This document shows positions 33,825 through 43,446 of a stretch of 64,000 bases of DNA, piece after piece. The position numbers and the translations under genes are program-made. Location: the NCBI RefSeq assembly GCF_007970185.1, contig NZ_CP042431.1, positions 1,240,001-1,304,000 of the forward strand, in the 5' to 3' direction. Source of the stretch: Pseudobacter ginsenosidimutans. GTDB taxonomy: Bacteria; Bacteroidota; Bacteroidia; Chitinophagales; Chitinophagaceae. Under the pieces are notes generated by a model, which saw only the letters and a program-made list of their open reading frames with translations, did no database searches and was not told where the DNA came from. Position 1 is the first letter of the stretch; the number at the start of each line of letters is the position of its first letter.

Positions 33825-34580
33825 TCAGTTCTTTGCCGCTTTCTTCACGGGGGCTTTCTTCTTTGGCGCCGATGCCTTTACTTCCTTTGCAGGCGCTGCA
33901 GATTGCCTGCGTTTTTCATTCAGCGCTTTGATCTCTTCTTTCATAACCACGTTCTGATAATACTTGCAGGCCGGTTTCAATCCGCATTCGGAGCATTTGG
34001 GATTTCGGGCCACGCAGATATAACGTCCATGAAGAATGAGCCAGTGATGCGCGATATGCACCAGATCCTCCGGAATGAATTGCAGTAATTGTTTTTCCGT
34101 TGCCAGTGGAGTGGTGGCTTTAACGGTGAGGCCTATGCGCGCAGATACGCGGAATACATGTGTGTCCACGGCCATGTTCGGTTGTTTGTCGATCACAGAC
34201 GTAATCACATTGGCCGTCTTTCGGCCAACGCCGGGAAGCTGTACCAGCTCTTCAACAGTATGCGGGATCTCACCACCGAACTCCTTCTCTACCATTTGGG
34301 CCATCCCAATGAGGTGTTTGGTCTTATTGTTCGGATAGGAGATGCTCCTGATGAACGGGAACAGCTTATCAAACGTGGCTTTGGCCAGATGTTTCGTATC
34401 CGGGTAATGCTCAAATATTGCCGGCGTGGTCATGTTCACGCGCTTGTCTGTGCATTGAGCAGACAGGATCACCGCTACCAGTAACTGGTAGGGATTATCG
34501 TACAGCAATTCAGTTTCCGCATTGGGTGCGTGCTCCTGAAAATAATGGATTACAAAGTCGAAACGTTCTTTTCTAGTCAT
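33825..34580 (-). CDS. nth: Endonuclease III with basic C-terminal tail
   Basis: 251 residues. A DNA glycosylase/AP-lyase that removes oxidised pyrimidines. The helix-hairpin-helix LPGVGRKTANV lies near 112-122 (catalytic Lys inside), the catalytic Asp in VDTHVFRV near 135, and the [4Fe-4S] loop C-x6-C-x2-C-x5-C near 187-203. The core ends near 210 as in E. coli Nth (211 residues). Here about 35 further residues of Ala/Lys/Pro repeats follow (APAKEV... KKKAPVKKAAKN), resembling histone H1 or HU tails; this part probably binds DNA non-specifically. Monocistronic as far as visible. Confidence 0.95.
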   Translation of the reverse strand: MTRKERFDFVIHYFQEHAPNAETELLYDNPYQLLVAVILSAQCTDKRVNMTTPAIFEHYPDTKHLAKATFDKLFPFIRSISYPNNKTKHLIGMAQMVEKEFGGEIPHTVEELVQLPGVGRKTANVITSVIDKQPNMAVDTHVFRVSARIGLTVKATTPLATEKQLLQFIPEDLVHIAHHWLILHGRYICVARNPKCSECGLKPACKYYQNVVMKEEIKALNEKRRQSAAPAKEVKASAPKKKAPVKKAAKN

Positions 34581-34671
34581 CGGTAGCTGGTGATGACTGC
34601 GAATTTACGGGAGAAGGGTTATTCACCGAACAACCTGACTATCAAATCAGGCATTCAGCCGGGGGATTGGA

Positions 34672-34911
34672 TTAGTGTTGCACTGATTCAGTGGCCGTTT
34701 GGCGGGCATAGTTGAGTACATTCAGTACTGCCTCATGCCTGGGTGATTCTACCAGGGCATTGAGCGTTTTCCTGGATGCTTTCAGCACTTCCAGCTTTTC
34801 ACGAAGGGTCCAGTCTTCCTGTAAAGCGGCCTCTATCGCTGCGGTTTTCTCGGGGGAAGTTTCATTATACAAATACTGTACGAGTTCCTCTGGTGTAAAG
34901 AGAACTGTCAT
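34672..34911 (-). CDS. Small anti-sigma-N-terminus-like protein
   Basis: 79 residues from ATG at 34911 (a TTG two codons upstream is possible). Acidic and helical: TPEELVQYLYNETSPEK is the pattern seen at the N-terminus of Bacteroidota anti-sigma factors (compare the repeated YVDNELS-type units at 49.6-50.8 kb), here without any membrane helix. It ends in a short helical tail NVLNYARQTATESVQH. No sigma gene is adjacent, so a role as a soluble sigma binder or orphan regulator is inferred only. Confidence 0.6.
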   Translation of the reverse strand: MTVLFTPEELVQYLYNETSPEKTAAIEAALQEDWTLREKLEVLKASRKTLNALVESPRHEAVLNVLNYARQTATESVQH

Positions 34912-35007
34912 AGGCAATCCTTTTTGTCCTTGAATAAATAGTTCCGAAGAGTCAATTCGGATGTCCGTCCGTGATTAATAAACGTGGGTTGGTTCCTCTT
35001 TATTGTA

Positions 35008-35015
35008 CAAAGGTA
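35008..35015 (-). promoter_or_regulatory. TACCTTTG minus-7 element upstream of the small anti-sigma-like gene
   Basis: Exact consensus match on the minus strand, about 100 bp before the ATG at 34911, giving a leader of about 90 nt. No clear minus-33 box. Confidence 0.45.
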
Positions 35016-35168
35016 TTGGAAATATAATATGCAGGAACAGGGGGCTGGCAAGGTAAACCATAACCACCACCGGTCAAATAGTAAAACTACCATCGTGGAC
35101 AATCCCGGGAAAACTTTTAGCGGGAAAGGTTGATAATCAGCTATTCACAACAGTATGGAGCTGGAAAA

Positions 35169-35465
35169 TTATTCGGGAAGAATGAACAGGTCCTCATTTT
35201 CTTTCTTCATCCAGTATTTTTCACGGGCAAACTTCTCCAGGGTGGATTTGTCTGATTTGAGTTGTTCAAGCTCCGATTTGGTTAATTTGATCTGGTCCAG
35301 GTAATAATCCCGGCTCTCCTCCAGCTTGTGGAGCTCGGATTTATGTTTGAAGTAAGTGGTGAAGATATCCTGGTCGTCAAAGAAGAGGATCCATACAACA
35401 AATACAAGGGTGGTGAGGATGTATTTGTTCTTTAACCAGGCTGGGATGCGGGAGATGAGCTTCAT
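35169..35465 (-). CDS. Septum formation initiator (FtsB/DivIC-like)
   Basis: 98 residues with the FtsB/DivIC layout: short cytoplasmic start (1-14), one membrane helix (about 15-30, YILTTLVFVVWILFF), a periplasmic coiled coil (about 35-80, with LHKLEESRDYYLDQIKLTKSELEQL-type heptads) and a terminal segment ending EDLFILPE after a conserved AREKYWM box. These proteins bridge FtsL and FtsQ in the divisome and activate septal peptidoglycan synthesis. It follows eno by about 100 bp containing a large hairpin. Location downstream of enolase is shared with the eno-ftsB order of proteobacteria. Confidence 0.88.
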   Translation of the reverse strand: MKLISRIPAWLKNKYILTTLVFVVWILFFDDQDIFTTYFKHKSELHKLEESRDYYLDQIKLTKSELEQLKSDKSTLEKFAREKYWMKKENEDLFILPE

Positions 35466-35480
35466 GTTATATAAAATGGA

Positions 35481-35528
35481 GGATCAGAAAACGATAGCGA
35501 AAATCAGGCCGCTATCACTTTCTGATCC
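35481..35528. repeat. Long near-perfect hairpin between eno and the ftsB-like gene
   Basis: Arms of 19 nt: GGATCAGAAA-ac-GATAGCG (35481-35499) pairs with CGCTATC-ac-TTTCTGATCC (35510-35528) with one symmetric internal loop and a 10-nt apical loop. It ends 16 nt before the ATG of the ftsB-like gene on the minus strand. There is no T tract after it on either strand. Confidence 0.75.
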
Positions 35529-35567
35529 ATCCGGAAAACTATTTGGAATTGAATTCAGTCAAAAAGC

Positions 35568-36860
<1,293 letters not shown>

Positions 36861-36866
36861 TCAATT

Positions 36867-37787
36867 TTATTGTTTTGTTGATGATGATGTGAGGCTCCGG
36901 AAAACTTCTTCCAGACTTTGTTCACCGGATTGCAAAGAAACGATATTCAGATTGTGTTGCAAAGCGAGTTCCATCAATTGTTTATTAGCTTCCTGCACAT
37001 CTTTGCAAACTAACTCCCATTCGTTAGGGGTGATGCGGTTCACTTTGTCTACTGCGCTCAAACGCTCCATCCATGCGGCTTCCAGCGGTTCCTTGAAAAT
37101 CACTTTCAGCGTGGCTGTATGATTTGAACGGCTGCGAAGCGCTGTGAGGCTATCATCTGCCACCAGCTGGCCTTTGTTGATGATCACTACGCGATCGCAG
37201 ATGGCCTCCACTTCCTGGAGGATATGGGAAGAAAAAATAACAGTCTTGTTTACACCCAATGTTCTGATCAGTTCCCTGATCTCGAGGATCTGGTTGGGAT
37301 CGAGGCCGGTGGTAGGCTCATCCAGCACCAGCACTTCGGGATCATGTATGAGTGCAGCAGCAAGGCCAACACGCTGTTTATATCCTTTCGACAATTGCCC
37401 GATCTTTTTTTTGCTTTCGGGTGTGAGGCCAACGGTTTCAATTACTTTCTCGATGGTTTGTTTTTTGTATTGCACATGGTGTACATCGGCAACAAAATCG
37501 AGATACTCGCGCACATACATATCGAAGTAAAGGGGATTGGCTTCGGGAAGGTACCCGATCTTTGCTTTGGCTTCCAGCGGCCTTTCCTTCACATCGATGC
37601 CGCAAACAACGGCCTGGCCTGCATCTGCAGCCAGGTAACCAGTGATGATCTTCATGGTGGTGCTCTTTCCGGCGCCATTGGGACCGAGAAAACCAACGAT
37701 CTCTCCCCTTCCGATGGCAAAAGACACATCGTTCACCGCTTTCTGTTCACCATAGTTCTTTGTGAGCCCTTTCACTTCAATGCTCAT
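36867..37787 (-). CDS. gldA: Gliding-motility-type ABC transporter ATP-binding protein
   Basis: 306 residues: a full ABC ATPase (Walker A GPNGAGKST near 35-43, signature LSKGYKQR near 135, Walker B VLVLDEPTTGLD near 152-163, His switch SSH near 197) plus a C-terminal about 80-residue extension typical of GldA. In Flavobacterium GldA partners with GldF and GldG for gliding; here those genes are absent from the window, and many non-gliding Chitinophagaceae keep a GldA homologue. It sits 24 bp after can1 and 9 bp before eno in one run. Confidence 0.85.
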   Translation of the reverse strand: MSIEVKGLTKNYGEQKAVNDVSFAIGRGEIVGFLGPNGAGKSTTMKIITGYLAADAGQAVVCGIDVKERPLEAKAKIGYLPEANPLYFDMYVREYLDFVADVHHVQYKKQTIEKVIETVGLTPESKKKIGQLSKGYKQRVGLAAALIHDPEVLVLDEPTTGLDPNQILEIRELIRTLGVNKTVIFSSHILQEVEAICDRVVIINKGQLVADDSLTALRSRSNHTATLKVIFKEPLEAAWMERLSAVDKVNRITPNEWELVCKDVQEANKQLMELALQHNLNIVSLQSGEQSLEEVFRSLTSSSTKQ

Positions 37788-37811
37788 ATCAACGTAGGAT
37801 TTGTGGGATGA

Positions 37812-38450
37812 TTAGAACTCGTATTTATAAAGATCATCTATAACGCTCCCGGCCTTCATTTCGTACGCAACATTGATAAGACCATCTTTGAGTCCGTATA
37901 CCCAGCCGTGGAGATCAGGTCGTTGCTCCTGTTGCCAGGCTCTTTGAATGATGGAGGTTTTAGCTAGATTGGTGAGTTGTTCTTTGACGTTGAGTTCCAC
38001 CAGGCGGTCGAACTTCATTTCTTCTTCCGTCAACGCATCCAGTTCTTCGCGGTGAAGACGGTATACGTCCTTGATATTGCGGAGCCACATGTTCAGCACC
38101 AGTTTGTAATCTGTATTGGTCATGGCAGCCTTTACGCCACCACATCCATAATGGCCACAGACGATCACATGTTTTACTTTGAGATGGTTCACAGCATAAT
38201 CCAGAACAGCCAGCAGGTTCACGTCTGTATGTACAACCAGGTTGGCCACATTGCGGTGAACGAAGATCTCTCCGGGTTGTGTATTGGTGATCTCATTGGC
38301 GGGAACACGACTGTCGCTGCAGCCGATCCAGAGGAATTCGGGTGTCTGCAGTTTCGCCAGGCGGTGGAAATACTCAGGGTCTCCGCTCACTTTACTGTTT
38401 GCCCATACTTTGTTTTCTGCCAATAGCCTTTTGTAGGATTCACTCCACAT
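37812..38450 (-). CDS. can: Beta-carbonic anhydrase 1
   Basis: 212 residues from ATG at 38450; 24 further upstream bases stay open but overlap the promoter region. Zn ligands are C in WIGCSDSRV with the Asp/Arg dyad, and the H-x2-C pair in GHYGCGGV. It interconverts CO2 and bicarbonate in the cytoplasm. Closely related in sequence to the gene at 38569-39192 (same IGCSDSRVPANEITNT and HLKVKHVIVCGHY segments), so this is a tandem duplication. Its own minus-7 box separates it from the sulP-can2 unit, and it leads the can1-gldA-eno run. Confidence 0.93.
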   Translation of the reverse strand: MWSESYKRLLAENKVWANSKVSGDPEYFHRLAKLQTPEFLWIGCSDSRVPANEITNTQPGEIFVHRNVANLVVHTDVNLLAVLDYAVNHLKVKHVIVCGHYGCGGVKAAMTNTDYKLVLNMWLRNIKDVYRLHREELDALTEEEMKFDRLVELNVKEQLTNLAKTSIIQRAWQQEQRPDLHGWVYGLKDGLINVAYEMKAGSVIDDLYKYEF

Positions 38451-38471
38451 ACCAGTTGGATTTGATTCCCA

Positions 38472-38479
38472 CAAATATA
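38472..38479 (-). promoter_or_regulatory. TATATTTG minus-7 element for can1-gldA-eno
   Basis: Exact consensus on the minus strand, 21 bp before the ATG at 38450, with a TTG about 23 nt upstream. Confidence 0.55.
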
Positions 38480-38568
38480 GCGGTATACGGGTAAAATCCG
38501 GCCAACAGTTCTGCTGCCCGGCTTACCCGCACACCGCTAATTAAACGGATGTATTGGTCAAAAATCGA

Positions 38569-39192
38569 TTAAACGATCTGGTAGTTCAGCTTCTTCACCG
38601 GAGGTGCGAGGCTGAAGATTTGTTTGATATGACCATCTTTCAGACCATATACCCAACCATGGATATGGGGCCTTTCTTCGCGCGCCCAGATCTTCTGGAT
38701 AGTATCTGTCTTGGCCAGGTTGAGCACTTGTTTGCGTACGTTGTGCTCTACCATCAGGTTCACACGGTCAGCTTCATTCTCGAGCGCATCGATCTCTTTG
38801 CGGTGCTCTTCATAGAGCTCCTTGATACCGATGATCCACTTGTCGATGATACCAAAGCTCTGGTCTGTCATGGCAGCTTTCACACCACCGCAGTTATAGT
38901 GACCACAAACGATCACATGTTTCACTTTCAGATGCACCACTGCATATTCCAGAACACTGAGGCAGTTCACATCATCTTCCACCACCAGGTTGGCGATATT
39001 GCGGTGAACGAAGATCTCACCGGGAACTGTATTGGTGATCTCATTGGCAGGCACGCGGCTGTCGCTGCAACCAATCCAGAGGAACTCTGGCTTTTGTACA
39101 TTTTCCAGTCTTTTGAAGAAGGTAGGATCTTCATTTACTTTTTCTTGTGCCCATGCTTTATTCTCGAGGAGTAATTTTTCAATTGCTTGCAT
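38569..39192 (-). CDS. can: Beta-carbonic anhydrase 2
   Basis: 207 residues from ATG at 39192 (a longer frame to 39231 runs into sulP). Zn ligands as in the paralogue: Cys in WIGCSDSR and the His/Cys pair in GHYNCGGV; the active-site loop differs by N for G in that segment. Starts 4 bp after the sulP stop, so translational coupling with the transporter is likely. Having bicarbonate transport and hydration in one transcript supports a role in supplying bicarbonate to carboxylases. The paralogue lies 118 bp downstream. Confidence 0.93.
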   Translation of the reverse strand: MQAIEKLLLENKAWAQEKVNEDPTFFKRLENVQKPEFLWIGCSDSRVPANEITNTVPGEIFVHRNIANLVVEDDVNCLSVLEYAVVHLKVKHVIVCGHYNCGGVKAAMTDQSFGIIDKWIIGIKELYEEHRKEIDALENEADRVNLMVEHNVRKQVLNLAKTDTIQKIWAREERPHIHGWVYGLKDGHIKQIFSLAPPVKKLNYQIV

Positions 39193-39196
39193 AACA

Positions 39197-40792
39197 TTAG
39201 TTTTTAGATGCCAGAATTTCCTGGTGAGCACCGTTTCCGTTCACCGAGAAGCCCTGGTCTTTGTAAACACTTTTTTTCAGTTCAACAGTAATGTCTTTCA
39301 ATGGCGCTGCTTTCATGAAGTCTTCGATCACTTCCACTACATCTTTGTCGATGAAGTCTGCGCGCTGCGCATCGATCATCACGTAAGAATTCTCCGGAAC
39401 TTTTTCCAGTTTGTTCTTGATGATGGGTTTGTTGAGATAGCTCACATCTTTCCGCAGGCGGAACAGGTATTTGTTGCTGTCGTGCACTACAAATACAGCG
39501 GATTTGAAATTGCTTCTCAGTACGAAGAACATTGCTACCACACATCCGATGAAGATGCCCATCAGGAGGTTGGTGAACAGGATCGCTACTACGGTGATCG
39601 CGAAAGGCAGGAACTGTGTCCATCCCTTTTTGTAGAACTCCGCAAAAAGAGCGGGCTTACAGAGCTTATACCCTGTATAGATCAGCACTGCTGCCAGTGA
39701 TGCGAAAGGGATCATGTTCAGCAGGAAGGGGATCAGCGCCACGCAGAGCAGCAACAGGAGACCATGCAATACTGCAGACATCTTTGTTCTCGCTCCTGCG
39801 TTGACGTTAGCAGAAGTACGAACGATCACAGATGTAATGGGCAGACCACCGATCAGACCGGCGAGCATATTACCTGTACCCTGCGCCATCAGCTCCCTGT
39901 TCTTGGGAGTAACACGTTTGTATGGGTCCATCTCATCCGCCGCTTCGATGTTCAAAAGGGTTTCAAGGCTCGCTACTATCGCCAATGTAATGGCAGTAGT
40001 CCACACAGTGATATTACCCAGGTGACTGAAGTCGGGGAATGAAAAGAAGGTGAAGAACTCCGCAGCAGATGCTGCCATCGGGATGTTCACCAGGTGTGAA
40101 GCGCCCAGCGCAAGTGTAGGATTGGTGGCTTTCAGCCATTCATTAACACCTACACCCAGCAATACAACGATCAGCGCCGAAGGGATCAGCTTGAACGCTT
40201 TAGCTTTTTTAACCAGAACCTTATCCCAGAATACCTGCAACGCGATAGACACTGCACCTAATGCAAATGCCACCGGCAACATATATCTTACAGAATAGTA
40301 GAGTTCAGTAAATGTATTCTTACCATCCTGTTGTTTGAAGTCTTCATCACCTACAAAATCCGCATCATATCCCATCAGGTGAGGGATCTGTTTCAGGATG
40401 AGGGTAAGGCCGATGGCCGCCAGCATCCCTTTGATCACACCGGCAGGGATATAATCGCCCAGCACACCCAGTTTCAAATAACCCAATACGATCTGGATAA
40501 CACCAGACAACATCACTGCCAGCAGGAAGGCTTCAAATACCGGCAGCTTGCCGATAGCTCCTGACACAATAGTGATCAGACCTGCAGCAGGACCACTCAC
40601 ACTCAGTGGTGATTTGCTGAGCAAACCAATCACAACACCACCCACGATACCGGCAATCAGACCTGAGAACGATGGAGCTCCAGAGCCCAGCGCAATCCCA
40701 AGACAGAGCGGCAACGCCACTAAGAAAACCACAACCGAAGCAGGGAAGTCAGAGCCGAGTGAGCTCAGCAACCCCTTTTCTTTTTTGACCAT
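39197..40792 (-). CDS. SulP-family anion transporter with STAS domain (bicarbonate or sulfate)
   Basis: 531 residues: about 10-12 membrane helices (1-430) with the family pattern FPASVVVFLVALPLCLG at the start and LSVSGPAAGLITIV near 62-76, then a STAS domain (about 435-525) with the VMIDAQRADFID strand-loop. SulP proteins carry sulfate, bicarbonate or other anions with Na or H. Coupling to carbonic anhydrase by a 4-bp spacing points to bicarbonate (BicA-like), inferred; no sulfate-assimilation genes are nearby. The upstream 200 bp contain palindromes (see 40989-41003) but no clear promoter box. Confidence 0.85.
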   Translation of the reverse strand: MVKKEKGLLSSLGSDFPASVVVFLVALPLCLGIALGSGAPSFSGLIAGIVGGVVIGLLSKSPLSVSGPAAGLITIVSGAIGKLPVFEAFLLAVMLSGVIQIVLGYLKLGVLGDYIPAGVIKGMLAAIGLTLILKQIPHLMGYDADFVGDEDFKQQDGKNTFTELYYSVRYMLPVAFALGAVSIALQVFWDKVLVKKAKAFKLIPSALIVVLLGVGVNEWLKATNPTLALGASHLVNIPMAASAAEFFTFFSFPDFSHLGNITVWTTAITLAIVASLETLLNIEAADEMDPYKRVTPKNRELMAQGTGNMLAGLIGGLPITSVIVRTSANVNAGARTKMSAVLHGLLLLLCVALIPFLLNMIPFASLAAVLIYTGYKLCKPALFAEFYKKGWTQFLPFAITVVAILFTNLLMGIFIGCVVAMFFVLRSNFKSAVFVVHDSNKYLFRLRKDVSYLNKPIIKNKLEKVPENSYVMIDAQRADFIDKDVVEVIEDFMKAAPLKDITVELKKSVYKDQGFSVNGNGAHQEILASKN

Positions 40793-40988
40793 AAAAATTA
40801 TTTAATACATCCGTTTATAAGGGATCGTTTATCGAATAAGACCATCATCTCCCAATGGCTATCCGTCCGTTCTTCGGATAACAATTGTGACAATTTCAGG
40901 GCATGTGTATGCACACTTGAATTGTACAGAGATGGCAGTAACGCCATGCTATGCGTCCTAACAATTATTGGAATGGATAACAATCAGC

Positions 40989-41003
40989 TATGCCAATGGC
41001 ATA
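40989..41003. promoter_or_regulatory. Perfect palindrome TATGCCA-A-TGGCATA
   Basis: Fifteen-bp palindrome between the small membrane protein gene (stop at 41020) and sulP (start 40792). Possible operator, or chance. The rest of the 227-bp gap has weaker inverted repeats (GTGTATGCACAC near 40905-40920) and no gene. Confidence 0.3.
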
Positions 41004-41019
41004 ACTGCACAAAGAAGAT

Positions 41020-41388
41020 TTACGCTTCGGGAGGGGGAGAAATGATTTCGAAATGAACAAGTTTCAACTGTTCCGCTTCGTGGATCTTGTGACGGAACAA
41101 TGCGTTGATCCAGTATGGGTCCACAGAGCCTTCGCCCTCATGGATATATTCTTCCTGAATGGTAATGGGACCGCCGGGAGATTTCTCATCAGGGCCGGCA
41201 GGATTCGGATTGCCCTGATTATCTTCATCAGCATGAAGGCATGAATATTCAACCGGCACCCTGGCATCGCCGTTGTAGATAAAGAAGTTGATGCTGGTGA
41301 GCAGCAATAATAAACACATCAAACCTACGGAGAGGATGGCCCTCACCGCCGGATTTGTTCTGATGTATTGTAATGTACTTCTTTTCAT
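41020..41388 (-). CDS. Small membrane protein of unknown function
   Basis: 122 residues. A basic start (MKRSTLQYIRTNPAVR) precedes one membrane helix (about 18-38, ILSVGLMCLLLLLTSINFFIY). The periplasmic part is rich in Pro, Gly, Asp and Glu (NPNPAGPDEKSPGGP) with a single Cys in EYSCLHADED and ends in a helical segment. I recognise no family. It has a well-formed promoter (41406-41438), which supports its being a real gene. Downstream is sulP, but the 227-bp gap argues against co-transcription. Confidence 0.65.
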   Translation of the reverse strand: MKRSTLQYIRTNPAVRAILSVGLMCLLLLLTSINFFIYNGDARVPVEYSCLHADEDNQGNPNPAGPDEKSPGGPITIQEEYIHEGEGSVDPYWINALFRHKIHEAEQLKLVHFEIISPPPEA

Positions 41389-41405
41389 TTGTATTAACCG
41401 GAGAA

Positions 41406-41438
41406 CAAAAATAATGCATCGCTGCCTGTAAAACCAAA
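41406..41438 (-). promoter_or_regulatory. Promoter of the 122-residue membrane protein gene
   Basis: Minus strand: TTTG at 41438-41435, 21-nt spacer, TATTTTTG at 41413-41406; ATG at 41388. Both boxes fit the Bacteroidota consensus. Confidence 0.65.
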
Positions 41439-41547
41439 CTCTAATCGATTATTTAACAGAAAAGTGACCGTATTCAATTGACTATTAAATGCCAATTAAT
41501 TCTCTGTTGATTAACAGCTTGCAAACATTTTTTGTTCGGGTGACCTG

Positions 41548-41787
41548 TTAGATTTCATCAGATTTTTCAGGAAGACGACTGTATTCCCCTTTCAGGGCAT
41601 AATATCCGAATATCATCAGACCAATGCATATTGGGATGAATACGATGATGAATACAGCCCATTGAATCTTGGTGTCTATCACGGGTTTAGCTGCAATTTC
41701 ATAGGCAGCTGTTTTGATCAGGTACCAGATGGCCACAGGCCCCAGCAGGAACCAAACCACGCCCAATATTTTCTTCAGTGCGTTCAT
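41548..41787 (-). CDS. DUF6814-type small membrane protein
   Basis: 79 residues with two membrane helices (about 5-26 and 42-63) and a charged end (GEYSRLPEKSDEI). Short proteins of this kind are encoded next to MFS transporters in Bacteroidota, as here: the transporter gene ends 10 bp upstream on the same strand. A small auxiliary subunit is a reasonable inference. The family number is from memory. Confidence 0.7.
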   Translation of the reverse strand: MNALKKILGVVWFLLGPVAIWYLIKTAAYEIAAKPVIDTKIQWAVFIIVFIPICIGLMIFGYYALKGEYSRLPEKSDEI

Positions 41788-41797
41788 ACACTTGTAT

Positions 41798-43312
41798 TTA
41801 GTCGTTTACATTAGGATCGATCTTATTGCTCACATATACAGCGCCTATTACAAAGCAGAGTCCACCAATTATGATCGGGTACCAGAGCCCGCTCAGGTGA
41901 TCATTCACATAGATAGTGGTAAGCAGCGTTGCAATGAACGGTGTGAGACCACCGAATACACCATTACCGATATGATAGGGCAGGCTCATACTGGTATACC
42001 TGATCTTGGTGGGGAAAAGCTCCACCAGGAAAGCAGCAATGGGACCATACACCATCGTTACATAAGCCACCAGAACAAATAACCACCAAACTGCCGTCCA
42101 GTAACCACCGCTGCCCAGCTTCTTATCTTTATACACTACTGTTGCTTCAGCTCCGGTATCTTTTTCCATAACGGTTTTCACTTCCTTGAAGATGGCTCCG
42201 TCAGTATAATGTACCTCACTGGTAAGAACAACCGAATTACCCACTCTTTCCTGAGATAATAATTTCCTTTGCTCCACGATCTCCGTTTTGGTAGCGGGGT
42301 CGCTGATCACCTGGAATTGTTTGAAGATGTAATGATAGGAAGAGATGGCCAGCAGCATACCTATCAGCATGATCCATTTCCTTCCGATCTTGTCGCTCCA
42401 TCCACCGAACACAATGAATAGCGGAGTAGCCGCAAGGATAGCCCAGATAAGGATCGTACGGCTCTGATCGAAATCTATCTTACAAACATTTTCAATGAAT
42501 GATTGTGCATAGAACTGCCCGGTGTACCAGACAACGCCCTGCCCCATCGTTGCGCCGAACAAAGCCAGCAGCACCATTTTCAGGTTGGCCCGGTTACCGA
42601 AACTTTCTTTGAGCGGATTGGAAGAAGTCTTCCCTTCCGATTTCAGTTTTGCAAAGAGCGGAGACTCCTGCATCTTCAAACGTATATATATAGATACGCC
42701 CACCAGCACGATAGACACCCAGAAAGGAATGCGCCATCCCCAGCTGTTGAATTTCTGAATGGAGGTTTGAAGATCACTGTCGAGAGAATGCCGCGTCAGC
42801 AGTATCACACCCAACGAGAGAAACAATCCCAGCGTTGCAGTGGTTTGGATCCAGCTGGTATAGAAGCCCCGCCGGTTGGCAGGCGAATGCTCTGCTACAT
42901 AAGTGGCGGCGCCACCGTATTCTCCACCGAGTGCAAGACCCTGCACCAATCTTAATAATAATACCAACAAAGGTGCGGCAAAGCCGATGGTCTCATAGCC
43001 AGGCACCAATCCGATAGCGAAAGTGGAGCCTCCCATAAGAACGAGCGTTAGTAAGAAAGTATATTTTCTGCCGATGAGATCACCGAGGCGTCCGAATACC
43101 AACGCACCAAATGGTCTTACAATGAAACCGGCGGCGAATGTGGCCAGTGTTGAGAGCAAAGCAGCAGTAGGGTTACCTTTGGGGAAGAACTGATCAGCGA
43201 TCACGGTAGCTAAACTTCCGAAAATATAGAAGTCGTACCACTCGATCAGCGTACCTACAGATGAGGCAGCAATCACTTTCCAGATCCCCCTGTTAGTTAC
43301 AGGAGTATTCAT
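41798..43312 (-). CDS. MFS transporter, metabolite:H+ symporter (MHS) family
   Basis: 504 residues from ATG at 43312 (a 13-codon extension upstream is not conserved-looking). Twelve membrane helices; the MFS motif GRLGDLIGRKYT lies between helices 2 and 3 near residue 73-84, and IEWYDFYIFG near 16-25 is the MHS-type helix 1. A soluble insertion of about 60 residues (about 337-395, rich in Glu, Val and Lys) sits between helices 8 and 9 and is unusual. It is divergent from acetyl-CoA synthetase, with a 134-bp gap, so acetate or another monocarboxylate is a plausible substrate. It probably forms an operon with the DUF6814 gene. Confidence 0.85.
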   Translation of the reverse strand: MNTPVTNRGIWKVIAASSVGTLIEWYDFYIFGSLATVIADQFFPKGNPTAALLSTLATFAAGFIVRPFGALVFGRLGDLIGRKYTFLLTLVLMGGSTFAIGLVPGYETIGFAAPLLVLLLRLVQGLALGGEYGGAATYVAEHSPANRRGFYTSWIQTTATLGLFLSLGVILLTRHSLDSDLQTSIQKFNSWGWRIPFWVSIVLVGVSIYIRLKMQESPLFAKLKSEGKTSSNPLKESFGNRANLKMVLLALFGATMGQGVVWYTGQFYAQSFIENVCKIDFDQSRTILIWAILAATPLFIVFGGWSDKIGRKWIMLIGMLLAISSYHYIFKQFQVISDPATKTEIVEQRKLLSQERVGNSVVLTSEVHYTDGAIFKEVKTVMEKDTGAEATVVYKDKKLGSGGYWTAVWWLFVLVAYVTMVYGPIAAFLVELFPTKIRYTSMSLPYHIGNGVFGGLTPFIATLLTTIYVNDHLSGLWYPIIIGGLCFVIGAVYVSNKIDPNVND

Positions 43313-43446
43313 GCAAGAAAGATAATGTAAAAACACAAATGTTGAACACACGACATTGATCCTTAAAAGATTTTAGAAATTTTCAAATGAACTTGAATTC
43401 ATTTTGAATTAATTTTAGCCCTCATTACTTCAAAAAACGAGAGCCT

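Noticed and set aside
37787-37812. Attenuator between can1 and gldA
   Set aside because: The 24-bp gap is too short and shows no stem.
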